Origin: Lachnotalea sp. AF33-28
GTDB taxonomy: Bacteria; Bacillota; Clostridia; Lachnospirales; Lachnospiraceae
Assembly: GCF_003477885.1 (NCBI RefSeq)
Contig: NZ_QUEE01000001.1
Coordinates: forward strand, 434,001-498,000
Direction: 5' to 3'
Length of the DNA: 64,000 nt
Shown: positions 1 to 8,620 of the stretch, in pieces
How positions within the stretch are numbered: position 1 is the first letter of the stretch
How the letters are laid out: each line of letters begins with the position of its first letter
Program-made: the position numbers and the translations under genes
Notes under the pieces: model-generated
Seen by the model: only the letters and a program-made list of their open reading frames with translations
Databases searched by the model: none
Told to the model about the DNA's origin: nothing

Positions 1-3000
1 CCCTTCCAGACATAGGGCGTATAAGCCTTCACTCCGAGGGAAACACCGTTGACCATCACCTCCAGGCAGTTGTAGATGCTGTTGCCGAAATCAAAGGCCA
101 GGTGGAACTGCTCCGGGAACTTTGATTTGTCTGCCTCTACCGAGGTGCTGAAGGTGAAGGTTCCGCTGTAGTAAGGATATCCCTCTACATAGCTGCCGGA
201 CACGGCCGCCATGCGGGAAGGCTTCACCATCACCATATCTCCGTCTCTGCGCTCCAGCTCAAAGTCCCCGTACAGATACAGCGGATCACGGATTCCGTCG
301 GAATCCTTTGTGATATTCACTTCGATGAAAAGCTCGTTCTTACCGGCTTTCACCTTATCCGCCACAGGGCATATGATATTGTTCTGATCATCCACAAAGG
401 TGGGCTTAAAGTCTGCCTTTGTCAGAGACTGCCCGTTCATATATATGGTAAATGTATCCTCAATGGTCCTGCGGTCCATCAGAAACGCCAGATCCTCCGG
501 CACATAATCGGCCTGGAAGGAGGTCCTGAAATAAGCTTTCATCGGATAGTTCAGCCCGATCTTCTTAGGTGTCCCGAACTCTCCGCGGTAGGTGAAAGCG
601 GCGCTGTCAATCTTAAGGCCGGCCGCACACTGTTCGATGAAGGTCTTCGCCGGGGACAGCATCCATTCCTTCTGATCCGTGGAAACCTCAAAGTTCTCAA
701 ACCTCATGATATTGCCGCCTTCAACGCTCACCCGCATAGGCTTTTCTGTAGAAACCACAATTTTTTCCTCATCAAATGCCGTCTTTAAGCAGGTAAGGGA
801 CTCTCCTGCTGCCTCGCTGTCAGCCAGGCAGATGCAGCGGCTCTGATAAGGCTCAAAGCATACCGTAAAGGATGCGGCCCCGGGGCCGTAGACCTCGATG
901 CTGCCGTCCTCCATATTGAGCTCTTTCACCTCAAATCCGTAAGGAAGTCTGGTGCGGACATCCACAGATGTCTTCTGTCTGCCCTGATTGCTCAGGAAGA
1001 AATAGAGGTCCCCATCCGCCCCGCGGCGGATAGTGCTGATAAAATCTTTATGCGCTTCCTTCGCGGGATAGAGCTCGATCACATCCTGATTTACCGCTCT
1101 AAGCCATGCGATCCATTCCTCATCGATGCCGGCTTCTCTTAGAGAGCCGTCCGTTGTGAAGAAACGGCAGCTTTCATCGCCGTATGCCTCTGCGGACGCA
1201 GACGCCTTGCCCCAATATCCGTCTGCATTGGAATCGGCAGCATGAAACAGCTCCTTCCACATGCCGGGCACATCGGGCGTACCGTCAATAGCACGGTAAG
1301 GCAGCATTCCCAGCGCAGCCACATGGCCGCCGCATTCCGCCAGCGCTTTCAGTTTTTCATAGGCGCCGGTCTCCATGCTGGTGCAGGGAGGCAGGATGAC
1401 GGTGGAATAAACAGCATTTCCAATTCTCACACTGCCGTTCTCCACAGTGGCTTTCTCCAGCATTTCCGCATCCAGATGGTCATATTCGATCTGGTTGAAC
1501 AGCAGCTGCTTGCAGATATGTACCCAGTCCTTTTTGATGCTCTCACACTGCAGCTTCTCCTTTTCGTCCTCGCCCACATAGTGGAAGCCGTGATTCGGAT
1601 TGCCCAACAGAGTCCACATGGAGGTGACAGGATCCAGCACAGCCACATTGGTGAGGGGCTCCGTCTTGCTGATGAACTCGCCCATACGGCCCACAAAATC
1701 CGCAAACTTGTTATAGTGCTTCCAATACGGATTCTGTAAAAACTGTGACGGAGGAGCGTCATGCTTGGTGATGGCCTCAATCGTATAATAGAACGCATGG
1801 AAATTATAGAAGTTGATGCCGCTGGCTCCCAGCCGGTCGATCATCCACTTGGCGTCCTGCAGCGTCATGGACCAGCCTACGCTGTGAAAGCTCTCATCCA
1901 TGGCAAACTCATGGCCCAGCTGTCTCTGCATGGAGCTGATGGCCTTGGGATTGCTCCTGTAATTAGCATTGTAGTAGTCATAGGTCCATTCCAGGGACTT
2001 GCCCAGCTTCTCATGTCCCGGATCGCCGCCGACGATATCGCTGTAAATCTGCGTGGTCAGACGCATGGACGGCACTTCCGTTGCATAGAGCAGGGAATTG
2101 TCCTGGCACCAGCCGGCTACCGTCTTATGGTACGTCTCACGGAACAGCTCATGAACCGTATTATAATAATCATAGCGGATCTTATACGCATCCTTAAAGG
2201 AAGCGCTGTGCAGAGCCGGCATGACATCGCTTAAGGAATAGCCGTTTTTCTGTTCAAAATATTCCGGGAGCTTCGGGGACCACGGGATCGCGCTTAAAAG
2301 CCCGGTCTCATCCGAGAACATTCCGAATATATTTTTGCCGAAATCCCCGCCCACCGTGTCCTTATATCTCTCATGGGTGGTGCGGATAAAGGTATCCACC
2401 GCCTGTTTGTTACAGGGATCGAAATATCCCCCGTAATATTTGAAATCGTTAAGCTCTGTCTGTGTATAAGCTTCAATCCTCCAGCTGCCTTCGGGAAGGG
2501 TGGTGGTCAGCACCTTTCTGGTGGTATAGGTAAAGAAACGCTTATAATTGTATCTGGTCATTCCGCTTTCCTGATAGATCTCGTCCACCTGCAGATTGCC
2601 CAGATCCCCGGTCAGATCAATCAGGCTGTCCCACTCCTCACTGCCGTCTTCGCGGATCTTTACGGCTTTCAGATAAATAATTTCGGACCATCCAAGATCC
2701 AGCACCACCTCTTCGCCGCCCTTCGCGCTGACCGTCTTATGGTTCAGGATCTTGTGGCCGGCATCGGGATGCTCCAGAAGGACTTCCCCGCCGCTCATGC
2801 CGCTAGGGTAGGGGTACTCATCATACAGCCACGCCTCCAGGCCGTATTCTTTGGCCTTTTCGCAGGCATAGCGGATCAGGTCGAACCACTTGTTGGACAG
2901 ATAAGGAACCTTGAGGCCCTGTCTCGCACAGATGAACACGCCGCCCAGGCCTTTATCCGCCATCTCTTTCAGCTGGTGGTCGATTTCCGCCTCGTTCATG

Positions 3001-3074
3001 TCTCCGTTCCAGAACCAGAACGGTTTGCCCCTGTATTTTAACGGGGGATTTTTAAATTCTTCCGCAAAATTCAT
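1..3074 (-). CDS. GH106-like glycoside hydrolase (probable alpha-L-rhamnosidase), 3' end cut by window
   Basis: An open frame of about 1,024 codons starts at the ATG at 3074 and runs off the left edge. The N-terminus (MNFAEEFKNPPLKYRGKPFW, then FWNG) and the following D-E-x-x-x-x-P-Y-P-S-G-M-S-G-G segment are typical of the very large GH106-type glycosidases that cleave alpha-L-rhamnose from pectic glycans. No signal peptide is visible, so it is probably cytoplasmic and acts on imported oligosaccharides. Galactose-binding-like beta domains would be expected in the C-terminal part. It is the last gene seen of the rhamnoside locus. No canonical promoter was found just upstream, but a dyad (tgtaaacacttaca, 3199-3212) lies in its leader. 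Substrate is inferred from family and neighbours. Confidence 0.8.
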   Translation of the reverse strand, partial: MNFAEEFKNPPLKYRGKPFWFWNGDMNEAEIDHQLKEMADKGLGGVFICARQGLKVPYLSNKWFDLIRYACEKAKEYGLEAWLYDEYPYPSGMSGGEVLLEHPDAGHKILNHKTVSAKGGEEVVLDLGWSEIIYLKAVKIREDGSEEWDSLIDLTGDLGNLQVDEIYQESGMTRYNYKRFFTYTTRKVLTTTLPEGSWRIEAYTQTELNDFKYYGGYFDPCNKQAVDTFIRTTHERYKDTVGGDFGKNIFGMFSDETGLLSAIPWSPKLPEYFEQKNGYSLSDVMPALHSASFKDAYKIRYDYYNTVHELFRETYHKTVAGWCQDNSLLYATEVPSMRLTTQIYSDIVGGDPGHEKLGKSLEWTYDYYNANYRSNPKAISSMQRQLGHEFAMDESFHSVGWSMTLQDAKWMIDRLGASGINFYNFHAFYYTIEAITKHDAPPSQFLQNPYWKHYNKFADFVGRMGEFISKTEPLTNVAVLDPVTSMWTLLGNPNHGFHYVGEDEKEKLQCESIKKDWVHICKQLLFNQIEYDHLDAEMLEKATVENGSVRIGNAVYSTVILPPCTSMETGAYEKLKALAECGGHVAALGMLPYRAIDGTPDVPGMWKELFHAADSNADGYWGKASASAEAYGDESCRFFTTDGSLREAGIDEEWIAWLRAVNQDVIELYPAKEAHKDFISTIRRGADGDLYFFLSNQGRQKTSVDVRTRLPYGFEVKELNMEDGSIEVYGPGAASFTVCFEPYQSRCICLADSEAAGESLTCLKTAFDEEKIVVSTEKPMRVSVEGGNIMRFENFEVSTDQKEWMLSPAKTFIEQCAAGLKIDSAAFTYRGEFGTPKKIGLNYPMKAYFRTSFQADYVPEDLAFLMDRRTIEDTFTIYMNGQSLTKADFKPTFVDDQNNIICPVADKVKAGKNELFIEVNITKDSDGIRDPLYLYGDFELERRDGDMVMVKPSRMAAVSGSYVEGYPYYSGTFTFSTSVEADKSKFPEQFHLAFDFGNSIYNCLEVMVNGVSLGVKAYTPYVWK

Positions 3075-3362
3075 TATTTAACCTCATTTCTGCGCTGCCT
3101 GATACATTTGATCGCTATGAATACTTGATAACCCGTTTGGGGCCTCCGTATTCAAAGGCTGCGGCCGCAGCGCGGGCCAGGCCTGCCTCCCGCCTCACTG
3201 TAAACACTTACATTTTATCATTTTACCACATTTTAATAAATAATTATAATACGTTTTTCTAAAATATCTTTTACCGGATGTTACTATTCGTTACAGTTCA
3301 GACGGCTCATCTTCTTGACCGAAAAAACCGGTCAAGCAGCGCAGGGCATAATGTCTGCCACA
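3075..3362. other. Intergenic: GH106 leader, hairpins, partial family-B repeat
   Basis: No gene is seen. Two small dyads follow the GH78 stop codon. One is ataatgt/acattat around 3345-3361. The other is cttgaccg/cggtcaag around 3314-3336 with an A-rich loop, and may act as a terminator for the upstream gene. Around 3282-3310 the words gttactattcg and acagttcagacggc match the end of the family-B repeat. A dyad tgtaaacacttaca at 3199-3212 in the leader of the GH106 gene could be an operator. Confidence 0.4.
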
Positions 3363-5528
3363 TTATACCCTAAGGCAGCCGGACGGGGTTTTTAAGATGC
3401 CCGCCGCCTCATATATGCCGAAATTGTCTCTTTTAAAACATTTCCATTCCCCCGGAGCGGCCGGGCGTACCCCGAGCACATAAGCGCCATAGAGATACAC
3501 CGGAATTCCGCTCCAGCCGTGGCACAGGCTTCCTGCCCTGTCAAAGGCTCCGGCCCCTTCATCTGTTTCCCAGAATGCAGTGCCCCCACAAAAAAGCATT
3601 CTGCCCCATCGGTCCGCCACTTCATCGAATACCAGCCTGCCAAACCGCTCCGGTTCCATAAGCAGCGCTTCATATTTAAATATGCTGCTGCTTAGTGTCA
3701 CAGGTACCAGTCCTTCCTCCGTCAGCGTGCGGGAAAGGCTGTCCCTGCGTTCCTCCGGGCAGGCGCCCGTATACAGCGCCAGAGCCTGCACCAGCTGCGA
3801 ATAGCACATCTGCTCTCCTTCCCTTATGAAGGCCGAATATGCCCCCTGCTGCTCATTCCAGTAGGATTCCAGACCCGCCGTCACCGATGCGATTTCCTGT
3901 TGATACCGTTTGGGATCATACATGGCTGCCGCCCTTTGAAGGGCCAGCAGATAACAAAGCTGCAGAACCGCATCGGCGGACGGCGCAGATAAACCGTCCC
4001 GCCTTAAAGGCTGTCCGTCCAGCATTGGCTGCCAATCATAGAAATTCCAATATCCGGGTTCAGAAAACGCCATGGCCAGTCCGCCGGACATCTGACGGCT
4101 CATGCGATGCAGGATCCGCCCGATCACAGGGGCCATCTCTTCTGTAAAAGCAGCATCCCCGCTATAGCGGTAATATTCTTCCACCGCCCATATAAATGCA
4201 AGGCTGAAAACCGGTATCGTTATGTCCACTCTGGCGGGTGAACACAGCTCCAGCAGACTGTCTTCACGCTGTGACAGCGCCAGAAGACGCAGGTTTTCCC
4301 GCGCATATGTAAACTCACCGAAAGCGTAATACCCCGCCAGCATCTGGTTACGGGCATCAAAGGCATAAAGCGCCTGTTCCCGCCAGGGGCAGTCCTCATA
4401 ATGCTCATGCATGCAGTTGCGCAGAGTATCTCTGCCCACTCGGTAGATCTGATTATGAAGGTGATCGGCACACCGAAAATCCGGACTTAAATCGACCGGG
4501 TAACTGACAGGCAGAAGACCGGCATAGTAAAGCACCGCCTCACTGCCGTAAATAAATATCTGCAGGTACCGGCAGCCCAGCCGCCGGAACCGGTAAATGA
4601 ACGGTTCACGCACAGGACCGGACGTATACCGGACCGCAAAACATCTGCCGCCCACCGCCGAACGTACCCGCAGATCCTCCAGATGTTCACCGAATCCCAC
4701 TTCCACCTTAGTTTTTTGAGGGCAGGTCAGATCCAGCTTCAGGCAGCCCTCTCTGATCCGTCCCAAATCCAGCACCAGATACAGACCGTCCTTTTCTTCG
4801 CTTATCAGGCGGATACCCTGCAAAGAGGGAAGGCAGGGGAAAGCCGCGCCTTTTGTGATCCCGTCAAACTCCCGGAAGAACAGCCCGGCATGCTGCATGC
4901 GAAGCCCGGGCTTCTCATCCTCACCTGCCTCAAAGACACCCTGGGATATTATCCTTACTCCGCAGGGATCTTCTGTCTTCAGTTCGGATATCGGACGGGG
5001 CACACACACAACTTCCTTTTGGACTTCGGCCGCTTTTTCCCATGGACCGCCGTCCCTGCCGGAAAACCAAAACCCCTTTCCCAGCTGACCAGTGATGTTT
5101 TCCACCCCTTCCGTCTCAAACCCCGGCATTCTTCTTGCCAGGGTATCTGTGCCGCTGCCGCAGAGAAATTCCCCTTCACAGCTTATCTCAAACCGAAGGC
5201 CCGGCATCTCCGCACGGCTGACTGAGGTATCCTCGCCCTGATACCATACAGCGATCTCCAGAACGTTTTCACCCTGCTCCAGATTCACTTCCACAGTCTG
5301 TACCGACTTATAAAATGGATAATCACCGTACTGTGAAGAAGGAATCCAAACACCGTTCAGATGGATACTGTACTGTCCGTCCACACTGACAGAAAGTCTG
5401 ACCGCGCCGGAGGCATTTGTCCGGCAGATATGCTTAAACTGCGCATAGGTATTGGCGGCATGCTCTCCCTGCAGCCAGATCCAGGAGGAGCCTGCCGAGA
5501 ACATATTACTTTCGTACTGAACTTCCAT
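3363..5528 (-). CDS. GH78-like alpha-L-rhamnosidase (721 aa)
   Basis: The protein has beta-sandwich-like N-terminal modules (about residues 1-340) and then an (alpha/alpha)6 barrel. The motif EDCPWREQ at residues 378-385 corresponds to the DCPQRDE motif of GH78 rhamnosidases. The C-terminal segment with F-W-E-T-D and S-L-C-H-G-W-S is also typical of the family. There is no signal peptide. It would release terminal alpha-L-rhamnose from oligosaccharides inside the cell. The start is fixed by a GGAGG ribosome binding site just before ATG 5528. It is shorter than the second GH78 of this locus (862 aa) and only distantly similar, so the two probably differ in linkage or aglycone preference. Confidence 0.8.
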   Translation of the reverse strand: MEVQYESNMFSAGSSWIWLQGEHAANTYAQFKHICRTNASGAVRLSVSVDGQYSIHLNGVWIPSSQYGDYPFYKSVQTVEVNLEQGENVLEIAVWYQGEDTSVSRAEMPGLRFEISCEGEFLCGSGTDTLARRMPGFETEGVENITGQLGKGFWFSGRDGGPWEKAAEVQKEVVCVPRPISELKTEDPCGVRIISQGVFEAGEDEKPGLRMQHAGLFFREFDGITKGAAFPCLPSLQGIRLISEEKDGLYLVLDLGRIREGCLKLDLTCPQKTKVEVGFGEHLEDLRVRSAVGGRCFAVRYTSGPVREPFIYRFRRLGCRYLQIFIYGSEAVLYYAGLLPVSYPVDLSPDFRCADHLHNQIYRVGRDTLRNCMHEHYEDCPWREQALYAFDARNQMLAGYYAFGEFTYARENLRLLALSQREDSLLELCSPARVDITIPVFSLAFIWAVEEYYRYSGDAAFTEEMAPVIGRILHRMSRQMSGGLAMAFSEPGYWNFYDWQPMLDGQPLRRDGLSAPSADAVLQLCYLLALQRAAAMYDPKRYQQEIASVTAGLESYWNEQQGAYSAFIREGEQMCYSQLVQALALYTGACPEERRDSLSRTLTEEGLVPVTLSSSIFKYEALLMEPERFGRLVFDEVADRWGRMLFCGGTAFWETDEGAGAFDRAGSLCHGWSGIPVYLYGAYVLGVRPAAPGEWKCFKRDNFGIYEAAGILKTPSGCLRV

Positions 5529-5983
5529 ATTTTTTACCTCCAGACTTTCTTCAGATTATTATCTCCATCAGGAAACAACCGGCAAGGACATACTAAAGAT
5601 TTGTTTTGCAACACAGGCGATTGCGCCTATCAGAGAAGCATCCCCGCAGCAATTACAGGATACTTTTACTTTTCCATATTGCCGAATTTATCTTATCATA
5701 TATCGTAATATCCATCAATTTATTTGTATTTCCCCGCCTTATTTCATACTTATAATATTTCTTTTGTAGCTTAAACATTATGGATTTTATACCTGATTTA
5801 CTGTCAAGGAGACTCATCAATGAAAATCTTCCTGCAAGCACGGAAAAACCGGCGTGATTTCCACCACGTCGGTCCTACCGAAAAATTTTATTTATTTCCT
5901 TATGAGCTCCGCCTAATCCGCGGTACCTTTTTTAACACTATATTAAAACCATTCCATTTCTTTTACGGGCTCCAGTCCCCAGC
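5529..5983. other. AT-rich 455-base gap, possible promoter and small degraded frame
   Basis: The gap is more AT-rich than the flanking genes. On the minus strand TTGACA near 5805 is followed by TATAAA/CATAAT-like boxes at imperfect spacing, a possible promoter for the GH78-like gene. A 62-codon minus-strand frame (5653-5841, starting with GTG) is rich in Lys, Ile and Tyr. It resembles nothing I recognise and is more likely a remnant or chance frame than a gene. Confidence 0.35.
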
Positions 5984-6559
5984 TTATTTGACATCATCCG
6001 GCTTATCCATCAGATCCAGCGGATAATCTCCCAGCCGTTTCACCTCAAACCCGTTTTTCTTGAACTCTTCGTAATCAAACGCGTTGAGCTCATCGATTGC
6101 CAGCTTGTGAAACTCATAGAAATTAGGCCACCATTCATATCCGCTGCCGAGTTCCGCACCCAGGTAGGCATCAACGATATCCTTAGCCATCTGCGGCGCT
6201 ACATAAAACGCCCCCATGGCAAGCACATTTACGCCGTTGCCGGTAATCGCCCGCAGCGCAGCCGGCACGCTTTCCACCACGCCCGCATGTACACCGGGGC
6301 ATTTGCTGGCGGCGATATGAATCCCCATACCGGTCCCGCAGAACAGCAGCGCTCTCTCAAATTCTTTTTCGGCAATCTTCGCGCCTGCCTTTAAGCCGAT
6401 ACGGTGGAACATCTCTGGATCCTCTTCATCCGCGCTCTTAACACCGATATCTGTAACTTCCCAGCCCTTTTTCTTTAAATGCTCCACCACCACTTCTTTC
6501 AGCGGAAATCCCGCGAAATCCGCACCTACCAGTATCTGTTTGTCTTTGACTGTTTTCAT
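5984..6559 (-). CDS. RpiB/LacA/LacB-family sugar-phosphate isomerase (191 aa)
   Basis: The N-terminal GADFAG and the FCGTGMGIHIAASK segment (residues about 73-86) are the phosphate-binding and catalytic-Cys regions of the RpiB/LacAB fold. The protein is about 45 residues longer than ordinary RpiB (compare 50169-50597 in this window), with a C-terminal tail containing Y-E-W-W-P-N-F-Y-E-F-H. This longer subgroup often accompanies carbohydrate ABC importers and is thought to act on pentose, tetrose or hexose phosphates other than ribose 5-phosphate; that is inference. It follows the permease gene, separated by one family-A repeat. The start has a GGAGAAG ribosome binding site. Confidence 0.8.
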   Translation of the reverse strand: MKTVKDKQILVGADFAGFPLKEVVVEHLKKKGWEVTDIGVKSADEEDPEMFHRIGLKAGAKIAEKEFERALLFCGTGMGIHIAASKCPGVHAGVVESVPAALRAITGNGVNVLAMGAFYVAPQMAKDIVDAYLGAELGSGYEWWPNFYEFHKLAIDELNAFDYEEFKKNGFEVKRLGDYPLDLMDKPDDVK

Positions 6560-6576
6560 AGCACTTCTCCTTTCTC

Positions 6577-6627
6577 ATGTCACCAGCCAAAGGCTGATGA
6601 CCTGCGCACACTTCAGTGTGCTTCCTC
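6577..6627 (-). repeat. Family-A two-hairpin repeat, copy 1
   Basis: On the plus strand it reads tcaccagccaaaggctgatga, one stem (CAGCC/GGCTG extended by TCA/TGA), followed by gcacacttcagtgtgc, a second stem. In the direction of transcription it ends 17 bases before the start codon of the isomerase gene, just upstream of its ribosome binding site. It separates the permease stop codon from the isomerase. Confidence 0.85.
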
Positions 6628-6636
6628 CGGGCGCAC

Positions 6637-7524
6637 TCATCCTTTAACCGCCCCCACCATAACTCCTTTTACAAAATACTTCTGAACAAAAGGATACATG
6701 ATCATCACGGGGATCGTGGATATAATGATTACCCCGTATTTGATAATGCCGCCGGTCCGCATCATTTCCGCCACGGCCGCCGCATTCATGGACCCTCTGG
6801 ACATGTAGTCGGACATCACCAGGATCTCTCTTAGAATGGACTGCAGCGGCAGGATCTCGCGGTCTGTCAGAAACAGCAGCGCGCTCACATAATCGTTCCA
6901 GTGCCCGACAGCATAATACAAAACCAGCACCGCCAGAGTCGCCTTGGACAGAGGCAGGTATATCTTCATCAGCAGCTGCGGCGCGCCCGCCCCGTCAAGG
7001 CTGGCCGCCTCCTCCAGCTCCTTCGGGATCCCGTACATAAAGCAACTGCGCAGTATCAGCACGTTAAATATGTTGATCGCATTGGGGATCACCATGACCC
7101 ACGGCGAATTCATCAGCCCCAGATCCCTGATCTGAAGGTAGTAAGGGATCATGCCCCCGCCGAAATACATTGTGAATATGTACATGACGGTGAGGAACTT
7201 TCTGGGCCAGAAATCCATCCTCGACAGCGTGAACGCCGCGCAGACTGTCAGCACTATATTGATCGCGGTGCCGCCCACCGTATATACGATGCTGTTGCGG
7301 TAGGCGACAAACAGTTCTTTATTCTCAAAGATCTTGCGGAACCCCTCCAGCTGGAAGCCTTTCGGGATCAGCCATACTTCCCCGTTAGTTATGGCATAGG
7401 GATCGCTGACGGAGGAGATGATGATAAACCATATGGGCCAGGCGAACAGGATCAGAATCAGACCCATAAACAGTTTATGGACAATATTAAATACCGTATC
7501 CGAGTTAAATTTTCTATTCCGCAT
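6637..7524 (-). CDS. Carbohydrate ABC transporter permease, LplC/YtcP type (295 aa)
   Basis: This is a CUT1-family inner membrane permease with six predicted membrane segments. The EAA loop is E-E-A-A-S-L-D-G-A-G near residues 190-199, where the shared ATPase docks. With the second permease and the lipoprotein it forms an LplABC-type importer. These importers usually lack a dedicated ATPase gene and use a shared MsmX-like ATPase; none is encoded nearby, which fits. The substrate is probably a rhamnose-containing oligosaccharide, judged from the glycosidases around it. The gene starts 18 bases after the other permease gene ends, so the two are cotranscribed. Confidence 0.9.
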   Translation of the reverse strand: MRNRKFNSDTVFNIVHKLFMGLILILFAWPIWFIIISSVSDPYAITNGEVWLIPKGFQLEGFRKIFENKELFVAYRNSIVYTVGGTAINIVLTVCAAFTLSRMDFWPRKFLTVMYIFTMYFGGGMIPYYLQIRDLGLMNSPWVMVIPNAINIFNVLILRSCFMYGIPKELEEAASLDGAGAPQLLMKIYLPLSKATLAVLVLYYAVGHWNDYVSALLFLTDREILPLQSILREILVMSDYMSRGSMNAAAVAEMMRTGGIIKYGVIIISTIPVMIMYPFVQKYFVKGVMVGAVKG

Positions 7525-7542
7525 TCTTCTCTTCCTCCCGCA

Positions 7543-8466
7543 TCACCACAGACTATAGTTGCAGGTTTTCTTCGCTATGGTGTTGGACGCCAGTATCAGG
7601 GCCACGCTGATCAGCGAGTTGAACAGCCCCACCGCCGTGGAATATCCATAGTCCTGCTGCAGCACACCGAGCCGGTATACATAGGTTGATATGACATCGG
7701 ACGCCGCCATGTTTAACGGATTCTGCATCAGAAGCACCTTCTCATAGCCCACATTGATCACACTGCCCAGGTTGAGAATCAAAACCAGCATGATCAGCGA
7801 GCGTATCGCCACCAGATCTATATGCCAAATTCTCCTCCATTTGGACGCGCCGTCCACAATCGCCGCCTCGTGAAGCTCATAATCCACCCCCGCCAGCGCG
7901 GATACAAACATGACGGAAGAAAAGCCGAGCCCCTGCCAGGTGCCGCTCCACGCATACACATCTGCAAACATGCTGGGCGTCGTCAGAAATCCTATGGGTT
8001 CGGCGCCAAGTTTTCCCAGCACCGAATTCACCATGCCTCTGTCTCCCAGGAAGATTTCGAGCATGCCCACCATCACCACTGTGGAGATAAAATAAGGCAG
8101 GTAGGTCAGCATCTGAATGGTCTTTTTCATCCGCTCCTTGCGCACATAATTGAGCATCAGCGCAAATATTACCGGCATCACGATCCCCAAAATCAGCGTA
8201 TAGATGCTGATTGTCAGAGTATTGGCCAGAAGCTGTTTGAAATTGTAGCTGGAAAAGAACCGTTCAAAATGTTCAAATCCCACCCATGGGCTGCCCCAGA
8301 TCCCGTCCTTGATCCGAAACTCCTTAAAGGCCAGCTGCACACCGGCCATCGGTATATAGGAAAAGCAGATATAATAGGCCATGACGGGCAGCGACATCAG
8401 ATACAGCAGCCAGTTTTTCTTCCACTGCTTCCTGCATTTCTTGAGAAAAACTTCTTTCCGGGACAT
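7543..8466 (-). CDS. Carbohydrate ABC transporter permease, LplB type (307 aa)
   Basis: A CUT1 permease with an N-terminal cytoplasmic basic stretch and six membrane segments. The EAA loop H-E-A-A-I-V-D-G-A-S lies near residues 198-207. It pairs with the LplC-type permease that follows. The start ATG 8466 follows GTGAGGG. It is separated from the binding-protein gene by 154 bases holding a long perfect hairpin, a common way to keep binding protein in excess over permeases. Confidence 0.9.
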   Translation of the reverse strand: MSRKEVFLKKCRKQWKKNWLLYLMSLPVMAYYICFSYIPMAGVQLAFKEFRIKDGIWGSPWVGFEHFERFFSSYNFKQLLANTLTISIYTLILGIVMPVIFALMLNYVRKERMKKTIQMLTYLPYFISTVVMVGMLEIFLGDRGMVNSVLGKLGAEPIGFLTTPSMFADVYAWSGTWQGLGFSSVMFVSALAGVDYELHEAAIVDGASKWRRIWHIDLVAIRSLIMLVLILNLGSVINVGYEKVLLMQNPLNMAASDVISTYVYRLGVLQQDYGYSTAVGLFNSLISVALILASNTIAKKTCNYSLW

Positions 8467-8544
8467 CGTTCCCTCACTTTCCGCTTTTAACCGCTTCTCA
8501 CTGTGCGGTTATGAGCAAAGATTTATGAATCTGCCGGAAAAGCG

Positions 8545-8595
8545 GCCTGTATCAGGCCAGGGGCAGTCCTCATCGTCTCCTGGCCTGATACAGGC
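8545..8595 (-). terminator. 17-bp perfect hairpin between binding-protein and permease genes
   Basis: The arms gcctgtatcaggccagg (8545-8561) and its exact complement (8579-8595) enclose a 17-base loop. There is no U-tract on the minus-strand transcript, so it is more likely an mRNA-stabilising or partial-termination hairpin than a full terminator. It would give more binding-protein mRNA than permease mRNA. Confidence 0.65.
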
Positions 8596-8620
8596 GGTAA
8601 CTTTTCAGCAGCTGTAATCA

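Noticed and set aside
1139..2476. Open frames inside the left-edge glycosidase on both strands
   Set aside because: They lie in other frames of one long uninterrupted coding sequence.
5653..5841. 62-codon minus-strand frame in the gap before the GH78-like gene
   Set aside because: Starts with GTG without a proper site and has no recognisable motif; only noted in the gap entry.
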